Source: Chitinophagaceae bacterium | GTDB taxonomy: Bacteria > Bacteroidota > Bacteroidia > Chitinophagales > Chitinophagaceae | Direction of reading: 5' to 3' | DNA: 64,000 nucleotides | NCBI GenBank assembly: GCA_020403425.1 | Contig: JADBXR010000006.1 | Location: forward strand, 1 to 64,000 | Shown: positions 19,013 to 27,877 of the stretch, piece by piece | Numbering within the stretch: the first letter of the stretch is position 1 | How the letters are laid out: every line of letters starts with the position of its first letter | Made by a program: the position numbers and the translations under genes | The notes under the pieces: model-generated | Told to the model about the DNA's origin: nothing | What the model saw: the letters and a program-made list of their open reading frames with translations, nothing else | Databases searched by the model: none

Positions 19013-19084
19013 ACAGTTACGCTTGGTTAGGTACAGTTGGAACGATAATAGTAAAACTGGTTAGGTAGAAATAGGGGCGATAGA

Positions 19085-19672
19085 CTATAAATTTTTGAGT
19101 GCTTGTTTAATGATATCTTCCAGCGACAGATCCTGCGTTGTTGCTGCCAGGGTCTTTTTAACGGCCTGTTCCGCCACGGCCTTGCCGATACCCAGCGCAA
19201 CCAGTGCATTCACTGCATCTGCATCCACCGATTGAAAACCGGTCAGCTGCGGTGTGGCAGGGTCCAGCGAAAGTTTACCCAGTTTATCCCTCAGTTCCAC
19301 GATCAGCCTTTCAGCTGATTTCTTTCCAATACCCTTGATACCTTCCAGCTGCCGGGTGTTGCCTTGTACGATAGCCCTGGCAATTTCATCGGGTCGCATG
19401 CCGGACAGCATCATACGGGCGGTGGCCGCACCCACCCCAGATACACTGATCAGGTGGAGGAACATTTCTTTCTCGGCCCATTCAGCAAAACCAAACAGGG
19501 TCTGGGCATTTTCCGTAATATGCAGGTACGTGAACAGCTGACCGCTCTCCTTATTACTGATGGCAGAATAGGTATTCAGGCTCACCTGTAACTCATAACC
19601 TACCCCGTTCACATCCACCACTACCCGGGCGGGGGTTTTCACTGCAAAATTTCCTCTTACAAAAGCGATCAT
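19085..19672 (-). CDS. ruvA: Holliday junction branch-migration protein RuvA
   Basis: RuvA binds four-way junctions and loads the RuvB motor during recombination repair. The 195 residues show the N-terminal OB fold (1-65), two helix-hairpin-helix motifs (SVSGVGAATARMMLSGM and GIKGIGKKSAERLIVELRDK) and the C-terminal RuvB-contact domain (about 145-195). Length is normal. It starts a minus-strand unit that continues into sprA. A full promoter match lies only a few bases upstream of the ATG, so the leader must be extremely short. Confidence 0.97.
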   Translation of the reverse strand: MIAFVRGNFAVKTPARVVVDVNGVGYELQVSLNTYSAISNKESGQLFTYLHITENAQTLFGFAEWAEKEMFLHLISVSGVGAATARMMLSGMRPDEIARAIVQGNTRQLEGIKGIGKKSAERLIVELRDKLGKLSLDPATPQLTGFQSVDADAVNALVALGIGKAVAEQAVKKTLAATTQDLSLEDIIKQALKNL

Positions 19673-19680
19673 AGCTTTTT

Positions 19681-19709
19681 CAAAAATATGTTAAAAAACC
19701 TTGCTGCAA
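19681..19709 (-). promoter_or_regulatory. Promoter of ruvA-sprA
   Basis: Minus strand TTG (19709-19707), 18 bases, TATTTTTG (19688-19681). The -7 box ends 8 bases before the ruvA ATG, which implies a nearly leaderless mRNA. Confidence 0.5.
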
Positions 19710-19770
19710 TTAACTTTATTACTCCAAAAGGGCCTCCATCTGCCTCATTACCCGACCGGAACAGCCACAC

Positions 19771-19794
19771 TAGCGGTCCGCTAACAATTGTTAG
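19771..19794. promoter_or_regulatory. Two interlocked palindromes in the ruvA/fabH gap
   Basis: TAGCGGTCCGCTA (19771-19783) and CTAACAATTGTTAG (19781-19794) are both perfect palindromes and share CTA. They lie between divergent genes, so a regulator site is possible. No family can be named. Confidence 0.35.
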
Positions 19795-19881
19795 AATACG
19801 ATGAATTTCACTGGTGGGCAGCCTTATGTGTAAGATAATATGGAAATCTTATGGATATTTGCGCCAATCTTAGCAAAATTT

Positions 19882-20871
19882 ATGGATAAAATCAGAGCAG
19901 CCATAACCGGCGTAGGCGGTTATGTACCCGAAACCAAACTCACCAATTTCGATCTCGAAAAAATGGTCGATACCAACGATGAATGGATACGCACCAGAAC
20001 CGGTATTGAAGAAAGAAGGATCTTAAAAGAACCCGGCATGGGCAGTAGCGACCTGGCAGTACCCGCGGTACAGGAACTCCTCCGGAAAAAAGGCCTTGCC
20101 CCGACAGATATCGACTGTTTGATCTGCGCCACTGTTACCCCGGACATGGTGTTTCCGGCAACTGCCAATATCATCTGCGATAAGATCGGCGCCACCAATG
20201 CATGGGGTTACGATATGAGCGCAGCCTGCAGCGGTTTCCTGTTTGCCCTCACCACCGGCGCCATGTACATCGAAAGTGGCCGCTATAAAAGAGTGGTGGT
20301 GGTAGGTGTTGACAAAATGAGCGCCATTGTGGACTATACCGACCGTGCCACCTGTATCATTTTCGGCGACGGTGCCGGCGCCGTACTGCTGGAGCCTTCC
20401 ACCGACGAGAACGGCATCCTCGATAGCATCCTCCGCACCGATGGAAGCGGACGGCAGTACCTGCACATGAAAGCAGGCGGTTCTGTTAAACCCGCCACTG
20501 TAGAGACCGTGCTGGCCAAGGAGCACTATGCTTACCAGGAAGGTCAACCTGTATTCAAATTTGCTGTAAAAGGGATGGCCGATGTAAGTGCCGAACTGAT
20601 GGAACGCAACCACCTGAAAAGCGAGGATATCGCCTGGCTGGTACCCCACCAGGCCAACCTGCGCATCATCGATGCAACAGCCAACCGGATGGGCCTGTCA
20701 AAAGAAAAAGTAATGATCAATATCCAGAAATACGGTAACACCACAGCTGCTACCATACCGCTGTGCCTGTGGGAATGGGAGAGCAAACTGAAAAAGGGGG
20801 ACAACCTGGTACTGGCTGCTTTCGGCGGCGGATTTACCTGGGGTGCCACCTGGGTAAAATGGGCCTATTGA
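19882..20871 (+). CDS. fabH: 3-oxoacyl-ACP synthase III (FabH)
   Basis: FabH condenses an acyl-CoA primer with malonyl-ACP to start fatty-acid synthesis. In the 329-residue product the catalytic triad is Cys116 (AACSGF), the His of PHQANLR and the Asn of [10 protein letters not shown]. The [11 protein letters not shown] segment is also typical. The start at 19882 ([10 protein letters not shown]) is chosen because the family begins with this strand; the frame is open 14 codons further up. It is monocistronic, divergent from ruvA, and ends at a terminator at 20912-20939. Confidence 0.96.
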   Translation: MDKIRAAITGVGGYVPETKLTNFDLEKMVDTNDEWIRTRTGIEERRILKEPGMGSSDLAVPAVQELLRKKGLAPTDIDCLICATVTPDMVFPATANIICDKIGATNAWGYDMSAACSGFLFALTTGAMYIESGRYKRVVVVGVDKMSAIVDYTDRATCIIFGDGAGAVLLEPSTDENGILDSILRTDGSGRQYLHMKAGGSVKPATVETVLAKEHYAYQEGQPVFKFAVKGMADVSAELMERNHLKSEDIAWLVPHQANLRIIDATANRMGLSKEKVMINIQKYGNTTAATIPLCLWEWESKLKKGDNLVLAAFGGGFTWGATWVKWAY

Positions 20872-20911
20872 CCCTTTTTCACAAAACCAGATTACCTTAA
20901 TAAATGAAAAC

Positions 20912-20939
20912 ATCCTCCTTCTCGAGGGGGATTTTTTTT
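20912..20939 (+). terminator. Terminator of fabH
   Basis: ATCCTCCT and AGGGGGAT form an 8-bp stem with one G-T pair, followed by eight T. Confidence 0.7.
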
Positions 20940-20957
20940 AGATCATGCAACGAACGA

Positions 20958-21446
20958 TCATATCCTGTTGAACAAGATATAATCCGTTTGTGGTATGGCA
21001 CTTACTCCTACCTGCCGTAGCATGGTGACCAATTGGCCACGGTGATAGGTACCGTGGTTGTTCAGGTGTAAGAGAATATCTTTTACGGGCTGCTGATAAG
21101 GTTCACCTTTCATGTTCCTGTAAGGTAGGATCGCCTCCAGCTGAGCGTCCGTGACGGATTCGATCCAATCGATCCACTGGTCGTTCTGGTGCAGGATACC
21201 ATTCTCAATATCTCTCATGGAAGGATGGAAACTCAGACTGGGCACCACCACCTGCTCGTGCCGTTGCAAACGCTGCCACCAGATACTGGAAGCGTCCCAG
21301 AGATGCAGCCAGGTTTTCTGTATGGAGGGAAAACTGCTGATGATCTCCTGTTGTTGCTGGGCCTCGGTAAGCGTAACCGATATATCGAGGAGCTTTTCGT
21401 TGGCCCATCTTTCGTAACGGGCAAAAGAGGTTAATAATTGCTTCAT
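20958..21446 (-). CDS. DinB-family metal-binding protein
   Basis: The 162 residues form a DinB/YfiT-like four-helix bundle that typically binds a divalent metal through three histidines. These are visible in WLHLWDAS and NHGTYHRGQL. Members include thiol transferases and damage-induced proteins; the function here is unknown. The start at 21446 (MKQLLTSFARYERWANEKLL) is the family start; the open frame runs 16 codons further up into the divergent promoter region. It is transcribed alone, between fabH (convergent) and a PLP-enzyme gene (divergent). Confidence 0.85.
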   Translation of the reverse strand: MKQLLTSFARYERWANEKLLDISVTLTEAQQQQEIISSFPSIQKTWLHLWDASSIWWQRLQRHEQVVVPSLSFHPSMRDIENGILHQNDQWIDWIESVTDAQLEAILPYRNMKGEPYQQPVKDILLHLNNHGTYHRGQLVTMLRQVGVSAIPQTDYILFNRI

Positions 21447-21455
21447 GTTTAGTCC

Positions 21456-21480
21456 TACTTTTGAGGTGGCCGGTCCGGCC
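21456..21480 (+). promoter_or_regulatory. -7 element and GGCCGG palindrome before the PLP-enzyme gene
   Basis: TACTTTTG (21456-21463) matches the -7 consensus. Just downstream, in the predicted leader, is the 13-bp perfect palindrome GGCCGG-T-CCGGCC (21468-21480), which may be a repressor site. The -33 box is weak. Confidence 0.4.
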
Positions 21481-21515
21481 GGTTTTGAAAACAATCCTAT
21501 ACCAATTTAAATATA

Positions 21516-22745
21516 ATGAATAAAAAATTCCCATTCACCGGTATCAGTTCCGTGGCCATGCATGCTTCCGGACAGGAGAATGCCGATTATGCGCACCTTA
21601 CGCCGATCTATGCCACTTCCACCTTCACTTTCGACTCTGCCCAGCAGGGCAGTGACCGTTTTGCCGGCGCCGATAAAACAAAGATCTACAGCCGCTGGGG
21701 CAACCCAACTTTTACCGTTGCAGAGGAAACCATTGCGGCACTGGAGACCTTCGGGATCAAAAACCCTGATGGCAGCCAACTGGAAGTAAAAGCCCTGCTC
21801 CATGCCAGCGGGCAGGCCGCCATGAGTACCCTGTTCCTGAGCACTTTACAGGCAGGTGATTCCGTACTCTCCCATTATTCTTTATATGGCGGTACACATG
21901 AGATCCTGAACAAGCTGCTGGCCGATACAGGCGTAACCGCCACCATCATTGACATGCGCAATCTGGAACTGGTGGAAGAGGCCCTGAAAAAAGATCCTAA
22001 GATCAAACTGGTCCATATTGAAACCCCTGCCAATCCAACTATCCAGTGCGTGGATATAGAAGAAGTGACCAGGATAGCCAAACGATACAACAAACTGGTG
22101 TCGGTCGACAATACATTTGCAACTCCCTACCTGCAGCAACCTTTCCGGTATGGCGTTGATTTCGTCTTTCACTCAACCACTAAATTCCTGAACGGACACG
22201 GTACCGCGATCGGTGGCGTATTGCTGGGCAGGGATCTGGAATATATGCGGACCAAAGTCTGGAAATGGCATGTATTATTGGGCGGCAACAGTAATCCCTT
22301 CGATGCTTTTCTCTTAACGCAGGGTATGAAAACGCTTGAACTGCGGATGGACCGGCACTGTGCCAATGCCATGGAAGTGGCCGCATTTCTCGACAGGCAT
22401 CCCGAAATCGCGCATGTGAACTATAATGGTCTTACCTCTCATCCCGATCATGCCATCACCGCCAAACAGATGAAACACCCTGGCGCACTGATGAGCTTTG
22501 AATTAAAAGGAGGATTGGAAGCCGGCCGCAAATTCATCGACGCTTTGCAGATGTGTGTCAGGGCCGTATCACTGGGGACCGTAGACACGCTGTTATCACA
22601 CCCGGCCACCATGAGCCATGCAGGCCTGAAAAAGGAAGAAAGGATCCAGTTCGGCATCACCGACGGGTTGATCCGCCTCAGTGTGGGCATCGAAAACATT
22701 GCCGATATCCTGGCCGATATGGAACAGGCCCTGAAGAAAGTATAG
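21516..22745 (+). CDS. Cys/Met-metabolism PLP-dependent enzyme
   Basis: The 409-residue protein belongs to the cystathionine gamma-synthase / methionine gamma-lyase family. It has the PLP lysine K223 (HSTTKFLNGHG), the cofactor aspartate D198 (SVDNTFATPYLQQP), the phosphate contact YSRWGNPT (58-65) and a substrate-binding SVGIEN region. Members carry out transsulfuration, sulfhydrylation or methionine gamma-elimination, and sequence alone does not decide between them. The unusual WKWHVLLGGNSNPFDAFLL stretch fits the family. The gene is monocistronic, with a terminator at 22771-22804. Confidence 0.9.
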   Translation: MNKKFPFTGISSVAMHASGQENADYAHLTPIYATSTFTFDSAQQGSDRFAGADKTKIYSRWGNPTFTVAEETIAALETFGIKNPDGSQLEVKALLHASGQAAMSTLFLSTLQAGDSVLSHYSLYGGTHEILNKLLADTGVTATIIDMRNLELVEEALKKDPKIKLVHIETPANPTIQCVDIEEVTRIAKRYNKLVSVDNTFATPYLQQPFRYGVDFVFHSTTKFLNGHGTAIGGVLLGRDLEYMRTKVWKWHVLLGGNSNPFDAFLLTQGMKTLELRMDRHCANAMEVAAFLDRHPEIAHVNYNGLTSHPDHAITAKQMKHPGALMSFELKGGLEAGRKFIDALQMCVRAVSLGTVDTLLSHPATMSHAGLKKEERIQFGITDGLIRLSVGIENIADILADMEQALKKV

Positions 22746-22770
22746 GAATCCACATAACATTATTGCTTTT

Positions 22771-22804
22771 AGCCCGGTAACTGTTTACATTTATCGGGCT
22801 TTTT
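22771..22804 (+). terminator. Terminator of the PLP-enzyme gene
   Basis: AGCCCGGTAA pairs with TTATCGGGCT (one G-T pair) and is followed by TTTT. Confidence 0.7.
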
Positions 22805-22823
22805 CATACCAAAAACTGACAAC

Positions 22824-24650
22824 ATGAGAAAATTCATCTGGTTTGTTTGCTTGCTGGCATTAGGCCTCCCTGCCATTGCACAGAAGAAAAAAAATATGCC
22901 GGCCATAGACCGTTTCGCAGGTCTGGATACCGCATTTGAGCGGATACTGAGAGACTGGCACGCAGCGGGTTTTGCCGTTGCGGTAGTAGAGAAGGACAAA
23001 CTCATCTATGCCAAGGGCTTCGGCTACCGGGATATTGATAAGAAATTACCCGTAACCGCCAATACCTTATTTGCCATCGGCAGCTGTACCAAGGCCTTTA
23101 CTTCGTCTATACTCGGCTTGCTGCAGAAAGACGGCAAACTGCAGTACGACAAACCGGTACGCGATTACCTGCCCGAACTTAAATTCTACAACGACGAGAT
23201 GAACAATCTTGTGACGGTTCGCGATATGATGAGTCACCGCACCGGCCTGCCCCGGCACGATTTCTCCTGGTATGCATTCCCCAGTTCCTCACGCGACAGT
23301 CTCATGAAACGCATCCGTTTCATGGAACCGACCTTCCACGTTAGAGAAAAATGGCAGTATAACAATTTCATGTTCTTGCTACAGGGAATGATCGCCGAGA
23401 AGCTGATGAACAAAAGCTGGGAGAATGCCGTTCGCGATAACTTACTCAGACCACTCGGCATGAACCGGACGGTCTTCACCATTGGAGAAATGGAAAAAAG
23501 CGACGATGCCGCGATCGGGTACGCACTCAAACAAGACAGCATCATCAAGAAGCTGGACTATTACCATATCGATGCCATGGGACCAGCCGGCAGTATCAAC
23601 AGCAGCGTAACGGAAATGGCCAACTGGTTGCGTACATGGATCAATGGCGGAAAATTCAATGGAAAAGAACTCTTACCAGCCGCTTATGTTACAGAAGCCA
23701 TGAGCGCGCAGATGGTGATCAGCGGTGGAATGCCCAGCAAAGAAAAACCGGATATGCATTTGGCCAACTATGGCTTCGGATGGATGATCAGCTCTTACAA
23801 AGGCCATTACCGCGTTGAACATGGTGGCAATATCGATGGTTTTTCTGCCAGCACCAGTTTTTATCCTACCGACAGTATCGGCATCGTGGTACTGGCTAAC
23901 CAGAACGGTTCAGCCGTACCTTCCATCGTAAGAAATCTGGTATCGGACAGGTTGTTGAACTTGCCCTATTTCGACTGGAACACAGATCTGAAACGTACAT
24001 CAGACAGTGCCAAGGCAAAAGCCAAACAAGCGGAGAAACTGAAAAGCAGCAGTCAGAAAGCGAATACCCAACCTTCTCATCCCTTAAAAGATTATGAGGG
24101 CATTTACCAACACCCCGGATATGGAAGTTTTGAGATCAGCCTGGTGAACGACTCCTTGTTCGCACAGATGGGTAAGGACCTGATGTGGTTACGGCATTAT
24201 CATTACGACATATTTGAACCCTTTGGTAAAACACCCGGCGAAACCATAGATACTACCGAAAAAAGTCCGTTCAAGCTGCAGTTCCATATGAACGAAGCGG
24301 GCGACATCTCCATGGTTACACAGCAACTGGAAGCAGGTCTGGAACCTTTCAAATTCACGAAAACGCCAAAACCCAAAGCCATCACCAAAGAAGAACTGGA
24401 AAAATATGTAGGCGAATATCTCCTGGGAGGCGCTACCGTAAAAGTGTATATCAAAGACAACAAAACGCTGTACGTGCTGGTACCGGGCCAGCCCGACTAT
24501 GAGCTGCTTCCCGTTGAGAAACATAAGTTCGCCCTCAAAGTGGCCAATGGTTTTTTTCTGCAGTTCGAGGTGAATGACAAAGGCGAATCCGTGAATGCCA
24601 CATTCCTACAACCCAATGGGAATTTCAAAGCAACCAGAAAACAATTGTAA
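22824..24650 (+). CDS. Secreted serine hydrolase, beta-lactamase (class C) family, with DUF3471 tail
   Basis: The 608-residue protein starts with a signal peptide (cleaved near residue 20) and has a class C beta-lactamase/D-aminopeptidase-type domain to about 400. The nucleophile motif is SCTK (87-90), followed by YNN and the third motif HGG (VEHGGNIDGF). The C-terminal 200 residues, starting with DYEGIYQHPGYG, match the DUF3471 beta domain often fused to such hydrolases. It should act in the periplasm on D-amino-acid peptides or esters; the substrate is unknown. An amidohydrolase gene follows after 18 bases, suggesting joint catabolism. Confidence 0.88.
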   Translation: MRKFIWFVCLLALGLPAIAQKKKNMPAIDRFAGLDTAFERILRDWHAAGFAVAVVEKDKLIYAKGFGYRDIDKKLPVTANTLFAIGSCTKAFTSSILGLLQKDGKLQYDKPVRDYLPELKFYNDEMNNLVTVRDMMSHRTGLPRHDFSWYAFPSSSRDSLMKRIRFMEPTFHVREKWQYNNFMFLLQGMIAEKLMNKSWENAVRDNLLRPLGMNRTVFTIGEMEKSDDAAIGYALKQDSIIKKLDYYHIDAMGPAGSINSSVTEMANWLRTWINGGKFNGKELLPAAYVTEAMSAQMVISGGMPSKEKPDMHLANYGFGWMISSYKGHYRVEHGGNIDGFSASTSFYPTDSIGIVVLANQNGSAVPSIVRNLVSDRLLNLPYFDWNTDLKRTSDSAKAKAKQAEKLKSSSQKANTQPSHPLKDYEGIYQHPGYGSFEISLVNDSLFAQMGKDLMWLRHYHYDIFEPFGKTPGETIDTTEKSPFKLQFHMNEAGDISMVTQQLEAGLEPFKFTKTPKPKAITKEELEKYVGEYLLGGATVKVYIKDNKTLYVLVPGQPDYELLPVEKHKFALKVANGFFLQFEVNDKGESVNATFLQPNGNFKATRKQL

Positions 24651-24668
24651 ACTACCCAATCAAATCGT

Positions 24669-26336
24669 ATGCATAAACTTGCCTGTTTACTGATATGCGC
24701 CGGACTGATCGCATCGTGCAGCCATAAAAAATACGACACCATCATCCGCAATGGACTGGTGTACGACGGCAATGGCGGCAAACCTTTTAAAGCTGATATC
24801 GCCATTCAGAATGATACCATTGCCTTTATCGGCGATCTGTCAGGTGAGTCGGCCAAAAATGAAGTGGATGCCAAAGGTATGACCGTATCGCCCGGATTCA
24901 TCAACATGCTCAGCTGGGCACCGGTGTCGCTGATAGAAGATGGGAGATCGCAGGGCGATATCAGGCAGGGGGTGACACTGGAAGTATTCGGCGAAGGGGA
25001 AAGTATGGGGCCGCTCAATGCAAAAATGAAGGCGGACATGCAGAATGACCAGTCGCTGATCAAATTCGATGTTGCCTGGAACACACTCGGGGAATACATG
25101 CGGTATATGGAGAAAAGGGGTATCAGTACCAATATCGCCTCTTTTGTTGGCGCCACCACCATCCGAACCAACGTGATCGGTGAAGACAACCGCGAACCCA
25201 CGGCAGCGGAAATGCAGCGCATGAAGGACCTGGTCAAACAGGCCATGGAAGAAGGTGCATTGGGTGTGGGTACATCACTTATTTATCCTCCGGCATTTTT
25301 TGCCAAGACAAAGGAACTGATCGAACTCTGTAAAGCAGCGGCACCTTATGGCGGTGGTTATATCTCACACATGCGCAGCGAAGGCAATAAACTGAACGAA
25401 GCCGTGGAAGAGCTGATCACCATTGCCAAAGAAGCGGGTGTTCATGGAGAGATCTATCACCTGAAAGCGGCAGGCGTAAGCAATTGGGGGAAAATGGACA
25501 GTGTGATCAGGAGAGTGGAGCGAGCCCGTAAGGAAGGTATTGACATTGCCGCCAACATGTACACCTACACGGCAGGCGCTACGGGCATGACGGCAGCTTT
25601 GCCCCCCTCTTTACAGGATGGCGGTTTTGGCAAACTCTGGCAGCGGCTCCAGGATCCCAAAATACGGGAACAAATGAAAAAAGCCATGAAGACCAATGCC
25701 GCCGACTGGGAGAACCTCTATTACGGCGCCGGCTCTGCCGACAAGGTATTGTTACTCGGGTTCCGAAGGGATTCCCTGTTCAAATACACCGGCAAATCGC
25801 TGGCCGAAGTTGCGAAACTCAGAAATACCACGCCGGAAGATGCCGCCATCGACCTGATCATCCAGGACAGCAGCCGGGTAGAAGTCGCCTATTTCCTGAT
25901 GAGCGAGGAGAATGTAAAAAAACAAGTAGCCCTTCCCTGGCTTAGTTTTGGATCCGATGCGGCCTCCATGGCTACAGAAGGCAATTTCATCAAACAAAGT
26001 TCTCATCCACGCGCATACGGTAATTTTGCCAGGGTCATCGGCCACTATGTGAGAGATGAAAAAGTGCTTCCGCTTGAACAAGCCATCCACAAACTGGCCA
26101 AAGTGGCTGCCACGCATCTCAACATCAAAAAAAGAGGCGAACTGAAAACAGGCAACTATGCCGACATCCTTATTTTTGATCCTGCTAAAGTAAAAGACAA
26201 TGCCACTTATGAAAAACCTCACCAGTATGCAGAGGGTATGCTGCATGTCTGGGTGAACGGCACACAGGTGTTGAAAGAGGGTGAACATACGGGAGCAAAA
26301 CCGGGAAGATTTGTGAAGGGAGGAGGGAGACGATGA
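24669..26336 (+). CDS. Amidohydrolase-superfamily lipoprotein, D-aminoacylase-like, lacking HxH
   Basis: The 555-residue protein resembles N-acyl-D-amino-acid deacylases. It has a lipoprotein signal with Cys17 (LIASC), a beta-sandwich start (IIRNGLVYDGNG), and the later metal and catalytic residues in YISHMRSEG, GEIYHLKAAG and SFGSDAASM. The expected first metal motif HxH is missing: the segment reads PGFINMLSW. The Cys region NCG is replaced by FGEGES. Activity may depend on one metal or be altered. It is translated with the upstream serine hydrolase. Its TGA stop falls in the first unit of an 8-bp tandem array. Confidence 0.82.
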   Translation: MHKLACLLICAGLIASCSHKKYDTIIRNGLVYDGNGGKPFKADIAIQNDTIAFIGDLSGESAKNEVDAKGMTVSPGFINMLSWAPVSLIEDGRSQGDIRQGVTLEVFGEGESMGPLNAKMKADMQNDQSLIKFDVAWNTLGEYMRYMEKRGISTNIASFVGATTIRTNVIGEDNREPTAAEMQRMKDLVKQAMEEGALGVGTSLIYPPAFFAKTKELIELCKAAAPYGGGYISHMRSEGNKLNEAVEELITIAKEAGVHGEIYHLKAAGVSNWGKMDSVIRRVERARKEGIDIAANMYTYTAGATGMTAALPPSLQDGGFGKLWQRLQDPKIREQMKKAMKTNAADWENLYYGAGSADKVLLLGFRRDSLFKYTGKSLAEVAKLRNTTPEDAAIDLIIQDSSRVEVAYFLMSEENVKKQVALPWLSFGSDAASMATEGNFIKQSSHPRAYGNFARVIGHYVRDEKVLPLEQAIHKLAKVAATHLNIKKRGELKTGNYADILIFDPAKVKDNATYEKPHQYAEGMLHVWVNGTQVLKEGEHTGAKPGRFVKGGGRR

Positions 26337-26376
26337 GTGAATGAGTGAATGAGTGGATGAGTGAATGAGTGAATGA
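26333..26376 (+). repeat. 8-bp tandem array (ATGAGTGA)x5
   Basis: Five full units of ATGAGTGA (26333-26372, one base changed in the third) and a partial sixth. The upstream gene's stop is in unit 1 and the acetyltransferase ATG is 24 bases past the array. Copy-number change would alter spacing between two co-directional genes. Confidence 0.9.
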
Positions 26377-26399
26377 TTTTTGTAGTGTAAAAAAGAGAT

Positions 26400-26852
26400 A
26401 TGGAAATATTGATCAGGCGTGCGGATAGGAAAGACTGCGCGCGTTTATTGGAGTTGATACAGGAACTGGCAGATTATGAGAAGGCGCCACAGGAAGTGAC
26501 CGTAACGCTGTCTCATTTTGAAGAAAGCGGTTTTGGGCCCAATCCTGTATGGTGGGCCTTTGTAGCTGAAATAAACGGTCGGGTGGAAGGTTTTGCCCTG
26601 TACTATATCCGTTACAGTACCTGGAAGGGACAGTGCCTGTACCTGGAAGATTTCCTGGTAACGGAGAAACTGCGGGGTTTGGGAGCAGGCAAATTGTTAT
26701 TCGACCGCGTTATACAGGAAGCGAAAGACAGGGGCTTCAAACGTATGGTATGGCAGGTACTCGAATGGAACGAACCAGCCATCAATTTCTATAAAAAATA
26801 CCAGGCAACCCTTGACCCTGAATGGGTGAATGGCATCCTGGATTTTGAGTAA
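26400..26852 (+). CDS. GNAT-family N-acetyltransferase
   Basis: This 150-residue acetyltransferase uses acetyl-CoA to modify an amine. Acetyl-CoA binding motif A is visible as LEDFLVTEKLRGLGAGKLLF, followed by the WNEPAINFYKKY motif B. The overall pattern (YEKAPQEV, LEDFLV) is closest to diamine/spermidine acetyltransferases of the SAT1 type, but the substrate is not proven. It lies 63 bases after the amidohydrolase gene, with the tandem array in the gap, and ends at a long inverted repeat shared with convergent fabD. Confidence 0.9.
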   Translation: MEILIRRADRKDCARLLELIQELADYEKAPQEVTVTLSHFEESGFGPNPVWWAFVAEINGRVEGFALYYIRYSTWKGQCLYLEDFLVTEKLRGLGAGKLLFDRVIQEAKDRGFKRMVWQVLEWNEPAINFYKKYQATLDPEWVNGILDFE

Positions 26853-26855
26853 CAA

Positions 26856-26918
26856 TTCGCCGATGACGGATTTGCGGATTATATGTGGAGCCCAATCCGC
26901 AAATCCATCATCCGCGAA
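26856..26918. repeat. 25-bp inverted repeat between convergent genes
   Basis: Arms 26856-26880 and 26894-26918 match at 23 of 25 positions around a 13-base loop. Each arm consists of related words such as GGATTTGCGGATT. It starts 3 bases after one stop and ends 12 bases before the fabD stop. There is no T run, so it is not a standard terminator. Confidence 0.9.
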
Positions 26919-26930
26919 TCCCTGGTCTCC

Positions 26931-27821
26931 TCAATTCACACCTGTTACCACGGCTTCTTTGTAGATCTTCTGCACCAGTCCCTGCAGTACTTTACCAGGA
27001 CCTGATTCGGTAAAATGGGTGGCTCCATCAGCAACCATCGCCTGTACGCTTTGTGTCCAGCGAACGGCACCCGTCAACTGGTCTATGAGATTTTGTTTGA
27101 TCTGGGTAGGATCGGTCACTGCTTTGGCAACCACGTTCTGGTAAACGGGACAACTGGCCGCATGAAACACGGTAGATTCAATGGCCGCCGCCAATTCTTC
27201 CTTGGCAGGAGCCATCAAAGGAGAATGGAAAGCGCCACCCACAGGCAATACCAGTGCACGTTTGGCGCCGGCCACCTTCATTCTTTCGCAGGCGATCTCA
27301 ATACCCTTTACAGAACCGCTGATCACCAGCTGCCCGGGACAGTTGTAATTGGCAGCTACCACCACTTCTCCACTCTCTTTGCTCACTTCAGCACAGATCT
27401 CTTCCACTTTCTCATCGGCCAGTGCCAGTACGGCTGCCATGGTAGAGGGTTGCAGCTCACAAGCTTTTTGCATGGCTTTGGCTCGGATACTCACCAGTTT
27501 CAAGGCATCTTCAAACTGCAGCACACCATTGGCCACCAGCGCAGAGAATTCTCCCAATGAATGACCGGCGACCATATCCGGTCGTACCGCATCCAGCGTT
27601 GAAAAAGCTATGACTGAATGAAGAAATACCGCAGGCTGTGTGATATTGGTCTGTTTCAGCTCTTCATCCGTTCCATCGAACATCACATCGCTGATACGAA
27701 ACCCAAGGATATCGTTGGCTTTTTCAAACAAATCTTTCGCAACCGGGTTGATCTCGTAAAGACTCTTACCCATTCCACTGAACTGGGAACCCTGGCCGGG
27801 GAATACATACGCATGTTTCAT
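26931..27821 (-). CDS. fabD: Malonyl-CoA:ACP transacylase (FabD)
   Basis: FabD moves malonyl from CoA to acyl carrier protein for fatty-acid elongation. The 296-residue product has the N-terminal FPGQGSQ motif, the catalytic serine in AGHSLGEFSA and the histidine of GGAFHSPLM. Length is typical. The start at 27821 (MKHAYVFPGQGSQ) is supported by a full promoter match only 18 bases upstream, which excludes the longer open frame. It stands alone, separate from the other fab genes of the window. Confidence 0.97.
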   Translation of the reverse strand: MKHAYVFPGQGSQFSGMGKSLYEINPVAKDLFEKANDILGFRISDVMFDGTDEELKQTNITQPAVFLHSVIAFSTLDAVRPDMVAGHSLGEFSALVANGVLQFEDALKLVSIRAKAMQKACELQPSTMAAVLALADEKVEEICAEVSKESGEVVVAANYNCPGQLVISGSVKGIEIACERMKVAGAKRALVLPVGGAFHSPLMAPAKEELAAAIESTVFHAASCPVYQNVVAKAVTDPTQIKQNLIDQLTGAVRWTQSVQAMVADGATHFTESGPGKVLQGLVQKIYKEAVVTGVN

Positions 27822-27838
27822 GTGAGGTCTCTTTGCAG

Positions 27839-27871
27839 CAAAAATATTGATTATACGGGCGCACAACCAAA
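27839..27871 (-). promoter_or_regulatory. Promoter of fabD
   Basis: Minus strand TTTG (27871-27868), 21 bases, TATTTTTG (27846-27839): a full consensus match, with transcript start about 12 bases before the ATG. Confidence 0.65.
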
Positions 27872-27877
27872 TAAAAT

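Noticed and set aside
20023..20649. Minus-strand open frame of 208 codons inside fabH
   Set aside because: Antisense shadow of fabH; composition follows the codons of the real gene.
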